A stretch of 64,000 bases of DNA from Phycomyces nitens (Eukaryota > Mucoromycota > Mucoromycetes > Mucorales > Phycomycetaceae). The notes under the pieces were generated by a model. The model did not search any database, had not been told where the DNA came from, and saw nothing but the letters and a program-made list of their open reading frames with translations. Shown here piece by piece: positions 38,387 through 49,826 of this stretch. The stretch spans positions 4,898,001-4,962,000 of the forward strand of contig JAHRBC010000003.1 in the NCBI GenBank assembly GCA_022702545.1, in the 5' to 3' direction. Positions within the stretch are counted from its first letter, which is position 1. The number at the start of each line of letters is the position of its first letter. A program made the translations under genes and the position numbers.

Positions 38387-38831
38387 AGATACCAGCCATG
38401 TCCTTTGGCTTTTTCATCGGTTTCACTTGGATCCATGTAATGTACATAGAATGAAATAATACAGAATAAGAGTCCTCGTTTACAAAGTATCTTTTGGCTA
38501 ATGTGCCAGCTTAATATCCTAGATTAAACCATCATTAATAAATACAGCCTCTACCACTAGGCCCTTTTTTTAAATAATAATAATAATAATAATCCCCAAC
38601 CAAGAAATAAGCTTTTGTTGTCATGACAATAGACTTTTTAAATATAACTCCCATTCCACAAATGAAGCAATTTTGATTTTTGATTATTTTTTTTGACTAG
38701 AATTTTTCCTTTTTTATAAAACAGTTTTGCAGACACATACACAGGTTATTTTTTTGTGACGTGTTTGGAACAAGGCAAGAGCAACAAAAAAAAACCAAAG
38801 AACAAACCAATATCATCCTTGGCTAAGAATA

Positions 38832-39411
38832 ATGGCAGTCCAGACACCCACTACAGCCACAAAGCCAGTCAATGGCAAAGACGCACCTTCCAAGGGATCC
38901 CCTGACCCTGAGCGTGCCCCGGATGCAAAGGCCGACGATGACAATGAAGATGAGCCTGTTGAAAAGGGTGTCAAGGGAGAGGCCAGCAAGGACATGAAGA
39001 ATGTGACTGGATATGTCAATGAGGAACTGGCCAGCAGACAGGTTGATTCCAGCAAGATTGCAAAGGTAATTTTGGTATCAAATCTTTGATGTACTAATCA
39101 TTCTATAGACCCTCGCATTCATCCAAGAGGCAGCAAAGGCTCACAAGCAAAAGATCATGTAAGGATTCTAGATAAAACGATGATTTCTTATTCAAAGCGC
39201 TTTCTCTAGTGCCAAGCATGTTTCCACTCCTGTCAACAAGCAAGATGTGGATTTCTTGGTGAGTAAAACATTTTGGGTTGATGACCCGTTTATTGATTGA
39301 TATTTTTTCAAGGTTGCTGAGATGCAGGTCAGCAGAGCAGAGGCCGAGAAGGCTCTTCGTGAAAAGGAAGGAGATGTTGTGGGTGCATTGAATGAATTGA
39401 TCGAGAATTAA
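38832..39411 (+). CDS. HYPK-like NatA-associated protein (UBA-type C-terminus)
   Basis: Four exons encode about 125 aa. The N-terminus is acidic and Pro-rich. The C-terminus is a UBA-like three-helix domain of the NAC-alpha/HYPK type (VAEMQVSRAEAEKALREKEGD, then VVGALNELIEN), preceded by the long helix LASRQVDSSKIAK-TLAFIQEAA. HYPK binds the NatA N-terminal acetyltransferase on ribosomes and acts as a co-translational chaperone. It could instead be read as a NAC-alpha fragment, but the NAC domain is missing and the order matches HYPK. Its stop codon is 79 bases from the stop of the convergent decarboxylase gene. Confidence 0.85.
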
Positions 39412-39490
39412 TATAAAATATAAATATATAAAAATATGGGTGGCTCAAGTTGAAACAAGGACATGAACAATTCTACCCTAAACATCCATC

Positions 39491-41693
39491 CTAAATCCTT
39501 TGGACGCCGTTTCCTATCCATTCAGACAAATAGCTGTCACCGGTGGGCTCACTCACTGAAATACTACCATCTGCCAAATATTGCTTATTGTTAAACTCGA
39601 CGTGCTCAGGCAGATAGTTGTAGTTGATCATTATCCCAAATGATTCGTCAATGCCCTTGTCTAGAGATAATCGAGTTAGTAATTGGTTGTTATTATTATT
39701 ATTTTTAAAAACAACAACATGATACTTGCCAGAAGTATCTGCTTTCCAATGGAGTTGATGGGCACAGGCACCATTACGAAGGTGAAAGTTGGCTATGAAA
39801 AAAGTTACATGATCTGGTCTGAGAACAGTATACAAGAATACTTACCAACTGGATCTTGTGCCAATTCGCCGCGTTTCTCTACCAGCACATATCTTTATAA
39901 AAACCATTAATCCATGTTCAGATAGACGATATATGATGAACCTGCCTGGCACATAGTCGCATCAACACATCTTTTAAAGAGTCATCGTGTCTATTGAACT
40001 CTTCGAGTCGCTGCAGTATACAAAGTCAATAATAATCAATCATGGCTAACTGGTATAGTCTGACCTCCTTCCAATCAGGCCCAAGCTTGGTGCGCAATTG
40101 ATATTCAATCTCTACATCCTGAATACCTTGATTCATAAGCCAGTGTCTAAAACGAGGCAAGGGACTAAGGGTGGCAAAGGTTTCAATCTGAGGATACTCA
40201 GCCTTGAGTTCTCTCACCACACGCTTAATCAAAAAGTTTCCTAAATCAACCCCACCCAAACCACGCTGAGTTGTGATGGAATAACATATGGCACATTTGA
40301 AATTGGTAGAATCGCAGACATCAGGGAGATCCTCTTGAAGAATTGCCTGTATTGAGCTGGCCATGGAAGGCACCAAAGCAACCTGGACAAACACCAAGGG
40401 CTCCATGGGTATATTTGAGTGAAAGAATGAATACAGACGGCGATCAGGTCCAAGGCGTCTGGATAAGATGGATGAGAAAAAGAGAAGAAGATGCTGCAAA
40501 ACTTACCTCTTCATGTCATTAAGATCTGCTACTGCATGCACGGCTTCATACCGAGAAATCTATTTGGCCTTTTAGACACTTGGTTGGCTTGGGTTTCTTG
40601 ATCTCTTTGAGAATTACCTTTTCTAATATTTCTGCCGAAGTTTGCCATGTAATACGCTCTAACTTTAGAAACCCAATCATTCCGTTTTTCAACTTTTGCT
40701 TTAGGCTGGTCTCGAGTTCTCCGAGTACTTGATGTGAATTGGTGTTCTTGTCTACCTGGCTCATCACACTCTGGAAACTTGCTTAGACCAAAGATTCAAT
40801 GGACTGGTTAGCTTACATGCAAATCGGCTCTCATGTCTGTGAGAAACTTGAGGCCACCTGGTAAACGGCTGACTTGATCAAAGAACACATTATGAAGGGG
40901 TTCAAGTGTCCGACGAAGCACATTTTCTGCCTTGTAGGTCAATTTAAGAAAGCGAGAGATAGAGACAAGGGTTGGTAAAGAAGAGGTTGGCTTACTGAGG
41001 CAATCATGGATCCTTTCTGACAGGCAGCAATGTACGCTTCAGCCGCAATGGTCGCGCTTTCTCGATCTACACCTAATACGCCATTATATTTAACCACACC
41101 CACCCATCTTTTTTTTTCGGGACCCTTGTGCACTTGCCTAGTTCTTCAGCCAGGATGTGGAAAAAGTCTGATTTCCCGTTCTATGTTTTGGATGGTTTAG
41201 TTTGATCAATATTGAATAATATTTGACTTACTTGGTCTAATCTTTGGTAGGCCTCGCAACATTTGGCCGTTACTACACTGGGCAATAGATCGCCTGTGCC
41301 GCGTTGGGTGTCTTGGCCGCGGCTAGTGGCTTTATGCAACAGTGTGCGCATAAGGGTTGTGTCTGGAACTGTGTGCTTTGAGCCATTGACGCTAAATGAA
41401 AAGAAACCTAAATAATTGATTAAAACACTATTATTCTGTGTAGTATTGTCTATTTTCTATAGTTCTTTTTGCCTGCTTGCTTGTTTGTATGTGTATTCAA
41501 GTTTACCCGGCTCTTTCACATACGTCCTAATGACAGACCAGTAATCCAGTACAGCCGAAGGTGTAACTTGTTCATTAGTTCCATGAGCTGATTTAGCAAA
41601 AGTGTCTCGGTGGGCATATCTGTAGACAGACAGGAGCCCAGTGTTTCGATAGGAGAGCACCGGTGGACGAGATATCGAGAATAGGCGTTGCAT
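39491..41693 (-). CDS. Malonyl-CoA decarboxylase
   Basis: Twelve exons give 513 aa with all phases closing. The family wording is clear: GFLKLERITWQTSAEILEKI, RYEAVHAV, RLGPDRRLYSFFHSNIPMEP, SITTQRGLGGVDLGNFLIKR, FATLSPLPRF, and near the end NFHLRNGA and GIMINYNYLPEH. The conserved His of the LxxFFHP-like block and the Ser/Thr of the S/T-TQ-RGL block are present. The N-terminus (MQRLFSISRPPVLSYRNTG) is basic and hydroxylated, like a mitochondrial presequence. The C-terminus QRI is not a peroxisomal SKL signal. The enzyme converts malonyl-CoA to acetyl-CoA and CO2, relieving inhibition of fatty-acid oxidation. Three of eleven introns start with GC (41137, 39945, 39729, minus strand). Confidence 0.95.
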
Positions 41694-42247
41694 AAGTAAA
41701 CACTACAGAATAATAGAAATTTCAAAAATAAAAATATATAAAAATATGAAAATATGAAAATAGGCTTGAAACTTCAACCGTGGGATTAACTCTCACGTGA
41801 AATATAGCAGGTAAAGCTCCACATATTTATATGCCTCTGTACAACAGTGATACAAGAGGGCAATATTGACCTTTTTCTTACACACTTTGCCAGGTGTATA
41901 TATTTTGTCAGTGGAAATAATTGGCAAAGGCTAGTAAAAGACGCCTAGTGGTTAGAAACAATACTTCATGCTAGCTAGAGTGTAGCTTGGAATATTATTG
42001 ATTAAAACAATTAATAGCCTGACGCTTTGGGTGCTCAACAAATGCACAGAGTTTTTGCAAACAAAAGGTGCTCTTCGTTTTGGCTTCAACTATCTACTAA
42101 AATTCTCAATGGGGGGTTGAGCTCTGGGCTGTATGGTGAAATATACATGTATTTGTAACCCCTTTGTTAGATTCTTCATTGTACCCACTTATTTTTATGG
42201 ATATTACAATTATCTATTACGAAATATAATCCATTTATATTTTATTT
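41694..42247. other. AT-rich intergenic region
   Basis: No gene is seen. It is the upstream flank of the decarboxylase gene and the edge of the second repeat island. Confidence 0.45.
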
Positions 42248-42586
42248 TTATTTTTCAGGCTCGGACTGAGGAACACTGACTGAAGGATTACAAGGTGTCT
42301 TCATGTGGCGATTAACCTGGGTCTTTGACAGGAAAAAGTCCTCGAATTTTGTTATTAAAGCATCCACCACTTTGGTTACTGTAACTTGAGGTTCTTCGTC
42401 AATCAGCTTCTGAATATTATTTGATTTTTTTTGTAAAAGACAGTTTGTTATCTTTACACAGTCACGCTTCTTCGATTGGCAGTGCTGGAGATGTCTTATG
42501 AGATGTTTGATTTTTATGTTCATTGGCGAACACGCAGGGACGTCTTTTATTCCAAATTCTATAACGAAACCCTCTCTTAAAATCAA
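42248..42586 (-). pseudogene. N-terminal fragment of a DDE-type transposase (probable)
   Basis: The 112-codon frame has LIDEEPQVTVTKVVDALITKFEDFFLSKTQVNRHM, in which a helix-turn-helix of the form LSKxxVxRHM follows a helical linker. I associate this with the DNA-binding start of Tc1/mariner-like transposases common in Mucorales. The start codon is weak and no catalytic DDE domain follows on this strand, so it is a fragment. The alternative is an unrelated small DNA-binding protein. Confidence 0.4.
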
Positions 42587-43365
42587 ACAGTTTTATAAGT
42601 CACATGACTTACTATCGGAGTCCTATTTTTTGGGGTAGTTCTTTTAAAAATAGGAACGGTTGTTAGTAAAGTCTACACCTGAACCAAACCAGTTAATTAG
42701 TAATGAGTGTAGTCAATGACTAAACCAAACCGGTAAACCTATATATTTCAAAGTAAACAACTGAGGCAAACCATTAAATCACTGATATAGGATCATATAC
42801 CCAAGAATTCATATAATCATATAATTAAGCCTTTGCAGTAGAGCCAGATATAGCTTATTGCCTGTAGTGAAAATTAGTAGAGGAGCCCTCAAAGAGCAGG
42901 TGTAGCTCTTGGCGGTTTAAATGGGCTTATCGCTACCATGATCAATGCACAACTATTAATGGAAATACGCTAGAGCAACTTTTCTAGAGAGAGAGATTAA
43001 TGTATATTATACTAACAAGATCAAAGATAAAGAGAAAGCTAGTGAAAGCTGTTTCATTTTGTAAACTGTTTCTGAGAAAGAGCTTGCTGGACAATAAAAA
43101 TAAAATATTATTCAGTATTTCACTACCACACTACAACTGGCGTAGACTTTATAATAGGAAAATTTGAGAGGTATTGGAGTTTGGATACATGAAAAAGCAA
43201 ACCATATTGGAGGAATAGTTATCAACACAAAACATGTCGAAATACCTCTGAACGCTCACCTGCAATCACATACGCTATTACACTACCCCATTTGGCATGT
43301 GTGACTGTTTATTATTATTAAATAAAAAACCCAAAATCCTGCAAATGAATGGTCCTTCCTCTTTA

Positions 43366-43505
43366 CTGGTTTTTTTTCGTATTAATTCACTCATTAAGAA
43401 TGATTTTATCATTCAGGTGAAACAATTTTAACAACATGGGTGAACTGATTGTGGAAATCTAAGCGAAAATATATTTTTAATGAGTGAATTAATACGAAAA
43501 ACCAG
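43366..43505. repeat. Long inverted repeat (29-32 bp arms)
   Basis: Left arm 43366-43397 (CTGGTTTTTTTTCGTATTAA, then TTCACTCATTAA) and right arm 43477-43505 (TTAATGAGTGAATTAATACG, then AAAAACCAG) are reverse complements apart from the length of the T/A run. The spacer is about 79 bases. It could be a foldback/MITE remnant or a stem-loop, and it lies directly in front of the frameshifted ORF. Confidence 0.85.
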
Positions 43506-43508
43506 TAT

Positions 43509-44062
43509 CAGGATTGGGCAATTATTACAAAAAGAACAGCAGCTGGATTACAGAAAAAGGACATGACAGAACTAAATGTCGCGTTTATATCAAGCAAAGG
43601 TGTAAATAATATAATCAAGACAGTGTCCTTGGAATCAAGGAAATCAGCAGACATCATGACAGAGCTCTGGAGGAAACACAGTGATGCGTTAAAGAGGTTA
43701 GCTCTACAAAATTCATTAGACGAAAATGTTGCCGAACGCGAGTTAAACAGAAAGGCGATTAATAAAATTGTTGAATCATCTTCATCAACAGCAACAACAC
43801 CTCCAGAGCCTACACTTAAAAAGTGTTCAAGAGACAGAAACCTCAAGCAAAAAGTAAACGAAACGACAGCGGCTCACGATATGGTCCCCCTCCCCCCTCT
43901 ATCTTGAACAAGCTACAATATTTATCTGGAAAGGATTATGTAACTCACTCCACTGGAGATTATAACCAATCATATGATATATATGGTTACAGACTTGTTG
44001 GAGATGGTACATACTATAACAAGCATACAAAGAGAATTACAGACGCGCATCCGATGTTATAA
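43509..44062 (+). pseudogene. Unrecognised charged protein, frameshifted at a C run
   Basis: An open frame from 43509 (first ATG 43563) reads LNVAFISSKGVNNIIKTV, SADIMTELWRKHSDALKRLA and SSSSTATTPPEPTLKKC. At the C-rich run near 43890-43897 the coding sense moves to the +1 frame, which continues ILNKLQYLSGKDYVTH and YDIYGYRLVGDGTYYNKHTKRIT to a TAA at 44062. A single one-base change in the C run explains both parts. No family is recognised. It may be a real gene with a sequencing or natural indel, or cargo of a mobile element given the adjacent inverted repeat. Confidence 0.45.
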
Positions 44063-44740
44063 GCTTTAATCTATTTATTTACTTATTTATATAAATATCG
44101 ATATCATAACCAAATACATTTTACGATTGACACATCTCTCCCTCTCTCTTCTTCTTTTTTTTAAAAAAAATAGCTTGATTCTTCTACAAATCCTGAAACT
44201 TATTCACTAAAAACTAGTGGATATTATGATAAAACACCATGTACATTATAGTTAATCAATAATGTGCTATTGGGCAGTGAGATGGGACATATTTATCGAA
44301 CATTGAAGCTATAAAGTATGGCATGGGTCCATCGGTCATAATTAATAAATTTGAAAAGTTTGTCTCTGTTAAACATGGAAACTTTGTTAACAGGACATGA
44401 TCTGGCGAGCATGTTTTTACGTGTCTTATGCCCAAGGTAATTTCTATGATAATTGAGAAGCTATCAAATAAGTTTAAATGTAATATAGTAAAGCACGAAT
44501 AATAGTTATGAAATGAAAGGGCAGAGATAATATCATAATTCGCAAAATGGTTTTGTAAAAGAAAATAGGAAAAATGTATTGCTAGCTTTCTGTCAATGAA
44601 TCCATTTTTTTTTTACAAGAAGCTAGCAAGTTTTTGTCAAATGAACGCCAAAAAGTTGCATTAACTAAGATTTAAACTTTTTTTTCTTGTCGAACGACAT
44701 TTTAATCCTGGGTACGACCGTACATCAACCAACCTAGATA
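44063..44740. other. AT-rich spacer with short inverted repeat
   Basis: No gene is seen. It contains T8A8 at about 44155-44170 and an inverted pair TTGCTAGCTT (44579-44588) / AAGCTAGCAA (44620-44629). Confidence 0.5.
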
Positions 44741-47700
44741 ATGTTGCCATTGAAGATATCGAAATCCCTTTACGATTTCTCCATGGAAATGGAGTCTGAC
44801 ACCGACATGACCCAGGCTAACACTCTAGACAATGGTAGGAAACGAGCACCCCCTACTACTTCAAGATGGATAAAAGTTCAGAAACAGGGAAAACACATGC
44901 CCGAGAATACAACCCTGGTTGCGGCCACTATAAAAATGTTTGCCAAAGACCGTAGGTCTCTTAGTACCCACTTCCCCTCCACTCAACGCACACACCGCTT
45001 ATGTTCCCTCTCTCCTGGGAATACCACCCATACAACCCTCCTTGATCTCAAACAAGCCCTTATCACAGAGGCCAACTCTACCCAATGATAAAAATTGGGG
45101 CTATGAATTGTAAGGGTTCCCAAAAGTTGGACAACCCCAATCCTATTTTTTTATACGCCATTTACACTCTCAGGGAATTTATATATTAGCCTTGCAAGAA
45201 ACCCATGTCTCTTAAACAATCTTCAAGAAACCTTTGACTAACAGTTCCAAACATCCTACTCCTTATGGTCCTCACACTGTGGTGTCATATGCCTCTCTCG
45301 TCATATTAATCTAGCCAACCCTTTATTTAGTCCTTGCGGCAGATGTATCACCACCACTGTCACTAATGTCGACAATAAATTCTCTCCCTTTATGATATGC
45401 GTCATATATGCTCCCGCTTCTCGCTCTTCGCGTTATGATTTCCTTACCTCTCTACTTTCCTCATCTGAACTCCTCCCTGTCAATCCCTCTAACTTTATCC
45501 TGATGGGCAATTTCAATCATGCTATGATCTTGGTCGGCATGGTCCAATTGAGTGGCTTAACTTCCTGGATAACCATTTTATTGACTGTGTTATTCCGTCT
45601 GAATAGTACCCACAGCCAACTTTCCATCAAGCCCTGTCGTCTACTACAATTGGCTACACTCTTGCTTCTCCTGACCTTTATCCTCGCACGACCACCCCTC
45701 AAGTTAGTTATATCCACCAGAGATGGTGAGATCACTGCCTAGTCACTGTTTGTTTGGCTTTCCCCTCCATTAAAACTTCGGGAAAGGGTCTATGACGTGT
45801 TAATACTCGACTTGCATGTTTGCCCTCGTTTTGCACCGATCTCAGTACTCTCCTGTCCACTCTCATTCTTGTACTTTAACCTGACCTCTCGATTTATCCA
45901 ATGCTTCTCAAGCTGCATCCCTCCCTCCATAAATGACCTGGAAGCACGATTGTAACAACGGCGGGACCGACTCATACACTGTTATCGACGACAGTCCGCC
46001 CAGAATTTCCAGTTGCCTATTGTGGAACACCTGCTGCAACAAGTCTAACTTGAACGTTTGGATGATACGGCCCTTGGGGATGGAAAATATTGGCGGGAAT
46101 AAGGTGAGACCTCGGCTGGCTACTTTAAACGCACCATTGCAATTCGACAATCCTGCAAGGCTATTACCAGCATTTGTCACCCTGTCACCGATGATATATG
46201 CACCACTTCGTACACCACTACTGAGGCAGAAACCGCCTTTTATGAAGGCCTATATCACCCAAACCCAATTGACCAATCTACTCTGAATGACCTGTTATTT
46301 CCTCTACCTCCAGACCTTTGTCTATCCGAACATATACAGACCTCCCTCACTTGCCTCTTCTCTCTTACTACCATTCACTCTGGCGTATCGCGCGCACCAA
46401 CTTCCAGCAGCCCTGGTCCCAATAGTTTACCGTAAAAGATCCTCCGTTTAATTCTGGATAACCCTGTTTGTGGTGATCTTACCTCTCTCAAAAACTGGAG
46501 ACCCATCGCTTTAATCAACACCGATGCTAAGTTTTTCACTCGTTTGTTGAATGCCCATATGATTCCCACTGTCGCATCTCTTGTCTTCCTTAACCAGACA
46601 GGGTTTGTTCAGGATCGTTTTATCGCCGATAACAGCATGCTTACCAGAATGGTCATGGCACAAGTGGCAAACGAAGGCTTCACTGGTATTGGTCTTATAT
46701 TAGACCAGGAGAAGGCATACGATAGAGTTAATGCCGAATATCTGCGCCGAGTATTAACTCATTGTTGTTTTACCTCCTCTCTTGGCACCTCCATATCTAA
46801 CCTGTTCTTCTCTACAAAGCTACATATCAATGTGAATGGTTTCCTCTCGCGGCCTCTACCCAAACTCGTAGACTGCGACAAGGCGACCACTCATTCCCCA
46901 TCCTGTTCAATTTGGTATTCGTACAATTGCTACGACGAGTGAGTCACAACCATTTCTTCATTGGTTTCTGTCCTTCTGTACCTGTAGGTCTTACCCTATT
47001 AACACCCATCAAACTCCTTGCGTATCCCAATGGTTTACTTGTTTTTCTTCCCGATCCTGGTCAGCTATCTCTCCTTCACACTCAACTCAACACCTATTCT
47101 GCCACCTTCAATGCCTGCATCAATCTACACTAGACGCAGACCTTTTCTCTTTCAGGTTTACCTTTGTCAGGGTGGTCTTCCCACCTACAGGCACACAGTA
47201 TCGCTGACTGGCCCAACCGAGCCTCCCCATCTTCTCTCCATTATCTTGGCTTTCCCATCACTTCGTCGATTGCTCGACAAGATGCATTTGGACAGTCTCT
47301 CCTTTCCAAGATCGAAAACAGCTGTACCCTTCATGGATCGAGATACCTTTCAACCCGTGGCCGTGCCACAGTCATGAACTCCCTCATCCTCACCCAACTT
47401 TGGGATGTACTTCGAGTTGTCTCTTTTCCCTCCGCTTTCCTCGAGAAATACGTACCCTTATGCGGGGTTTCTTCCGTTTTCGCTCGTTCCCTCTCGTCGC
47501 TTTTGACACTCTCTGTCTTCCCCTTCTCCAAGGTAGCCTGAGTTTCTCAACCCGGTTACACGGAAATGTGCTCTCCAACTTTGGTGACTCCAACATCTCC
47601 TTCACAGCCTATTCAACCTTCGTGGTTTGGTCCCTCCATGGATGTCGCCCCTTCTCAGATCCGCAGATACCACCTGAAATCCCTTCCTTCGTTGGACCTT

Positions 47701-48770
47701 CCCCGACTTCCACCCTAGTGCTCACCGCACATTTGGGCCATCTATCCATTTATTCCTGAAGGCCATGGATCATCTCCCACACGATTTCGAGAACATCTTT
47801 ACCAACTTATCTACATGCTTTGAACTACCATTGTCTTCCATTGTTACTAATCCTCACCCTCATCTACCTTACCGTGCATCTTGGTGTGATCTGAAAGTCC
47901 ATCACCTCTACAAGATAGACAGTAACATGGACATTCTTGTCTCCGTAGTTCCCTCGCGTCATTTTCCTCGCTCCATAACTCTCAACCGTATCCTACAACG
48001 CATCTCCGCAAAAACGCTGATCGTTCACCCTGTCCTTTTCCGCGCTTGTCTTCCTACCTTTATCCTCAAATCACGCTATTTGGATATGCCTCTTTGAGAG
48101 AACTCCCCCCTTGACTTGACTCCATTTATTTCCGCTTACTCACTGATCAACCATGACCACGTCTCTCCACGCGATCTTATCGACTAACCTGTTTTCATCA
48201 TTACACTCAAGCTCGATCTATCCACCCTCCCCTCCGTCTACGACAACTCTAATCCTTCTGGTCTTTCGCACTTCCTCCCTGTGTCTGTAACGTTTATTTT
48301 TGTCGCCGGCACTATAAGCTCTCCTGCCGCATTCTTATCCACCACATAATGTTCTTCACAGTGTCCTCTTCCCTCTGCACTATTGTCCAACAATCAGCTG
48401 AGACACAAACAAACTTCCTCTTTGACTGTCCTCTGAAATTGGCTGTATGGATCGGCATTTGGCTAGAGTTCTTTGGCGATATTCCTTTGCCTGGTGCCCT
48501 TTCCGCCGCTTTCCAGTCCTTTGTTTCCCCCTCAACACTAGACTCCATTATTTCTGCTGCCTCGGTCTTTGGCCTGGCCATTCTTGCCATTTGGGACCAG
48601 CACTGGGCCTTCCACTTCCACTCTGTTCCTTTCCAGCCATCTTCTGTCCTCATCACAGCCCGCAAATCCAAATCTTGTATCTGCTCTGAGCTTTCCTTAG
48701 ATCTCACAGACCCGTCTTCATAATAGCGACTCCATCTATACCTACAAAAACTAATCACAAAAACACCATA
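44741..48770 (+). mobile_element. Decayed LINE-type non-LTR retrotransposon (copy 2)
   Basis: It has the same order and wording as the LINE at 15.6-20.2 kb. An ORF1 tail (44741-45088) is followed by an endonuclease remnant with FMICVIYAPAS and LMGNFNHAMI (normally GDFN). Reverse transcriptase follows with INTDAKFFTRLLN, QTGFVQDRFIADN and GLILDQEKAYDRV, then a C-terminal part with a CPLKLAVWIGIWLEFF segment, as in the LINE C-terminal zinc-binding tail. The YADD site reads YPNG. Stops and frameshifts are frequent. No tail or target duplication is seen. Confidence 0.88.
46480..46942 (+). pseudogene. LINE copy 2 reverse transcriptase core
   Basis: RT motifs are readable in one frame for about 130 codons: KNWRPIALINTDAKFF, QTGFVQDRFIADNSML, GIGLILDQEKAYDRV and LFFSTKLHINVNGFLS. 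The frame then breaks before the catalytic block, which in the next frame reads LLAYPNGLLVFL, so both catalytic Asp residues are lost. The core aligns residue by residue with copy 1 (RFIADN, EKAY-RV, LFFSTKL, VNGFL). Confidence 0.85.
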
Positions 48771-49826
48771 TAATTTATATAACCCACAAACAAATAGTAA
48801 CTTTCTCTCTCTCTATCTCTCTCCCATCCTACAGAATTTTACAAATAAATTTGAGCCTATAAAAAGCTCCGCACAAACAAAAAATATAAATTGCTTTGAA
48901 AGGCATATTTGAGATGGTCCTGGGCTTTGTTTATTGAATTGGATAAAATCAGCAGCTTACAAGTATTTGTGTATACTGAAATGTCATTGTAATTGGTCTG
49001 CCTTGGGCTCTCGCTTTATCACAAATATACATGTACATATGTATTCATGACTATATCCAAGAAATACTCTTATCCATGACTAGGGGGACTCCTCATGTAG
49101 GGATAATTCTATAAGTATATAAATAACTAGTTTATCCGCTTCTGTCTGGTTAGATCAAAGAAACTCTCTTGAATATTGCATTTAATAAGAACAGCTCTTA
49201 TATAAGTATCTGGTGCTTATTTTGATATATTCCTACTCTTGACAATTCGGATTCTTGTACCAAAATTACAATTATATTTGAAATCTACAAGTAAAAATAA
49301 ATATTGCCTTGTGCCTGTTGCGGTGTTTGTTTTTCTCGGTTGTCATGGCAATCATCCAAAAATAATAATAAAAAGAATATATTTGTTGCCAAGCAACCAT
49401 TGAAATTTGGCTCTAGTCAGACGCGTATGAGCAATCCGGATCTATTGTTTGATAAAGTGAGCCAAGTGATATTTCACGCGTGATAATTATGCATTAGGAT
49501 CCTGAGCTCTTTATTTTCTATTTATTTTCTCAACTCATCCAAAGTGCTTCCCCTTCTCTTTTTCTCTTTTTCTTTTTAAGCAAAAGTAAACTCAGCGTTA
49601 TCTTATTGGATAGATATCATCTGACATTTTGGTTACCCCGTATTTGGCAACCGTCTTCCCTTGTTCCATTCCTCTCCAACACTCTTTCTCCATTGACCGT
49701 CTTCAAGTAAGTCCTACTAATCACCCCACGATCCCTTTTTCTTATCTAACCAGCCACCCTTCTCTAGTCTAGACTTCATCTTTTTCCTTTTACCCTCTTC
49801 CTTAAACATCACCTCATTCCCTCAAC
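48771..49826. promoter_or_regulatory. Upstream region of GSK-3 gene
   Basis: About 1.05 kb without a gene. The last 300 bases are pyrimidine-rich (TTTTCTCTTTTTC, CCTCTTCC), typical of fungal promoters and 5' UTRs. An upstream 5'-UTR intron is possible (AAGTAAGTCC at about 49707, CTAG at about 49770). Confidence 0.4.

Noticed and set aside
48312..48758. 148-codon minus-strand frame
   Set aside because: Antisense of the LINE copy 2 C-terminal region.
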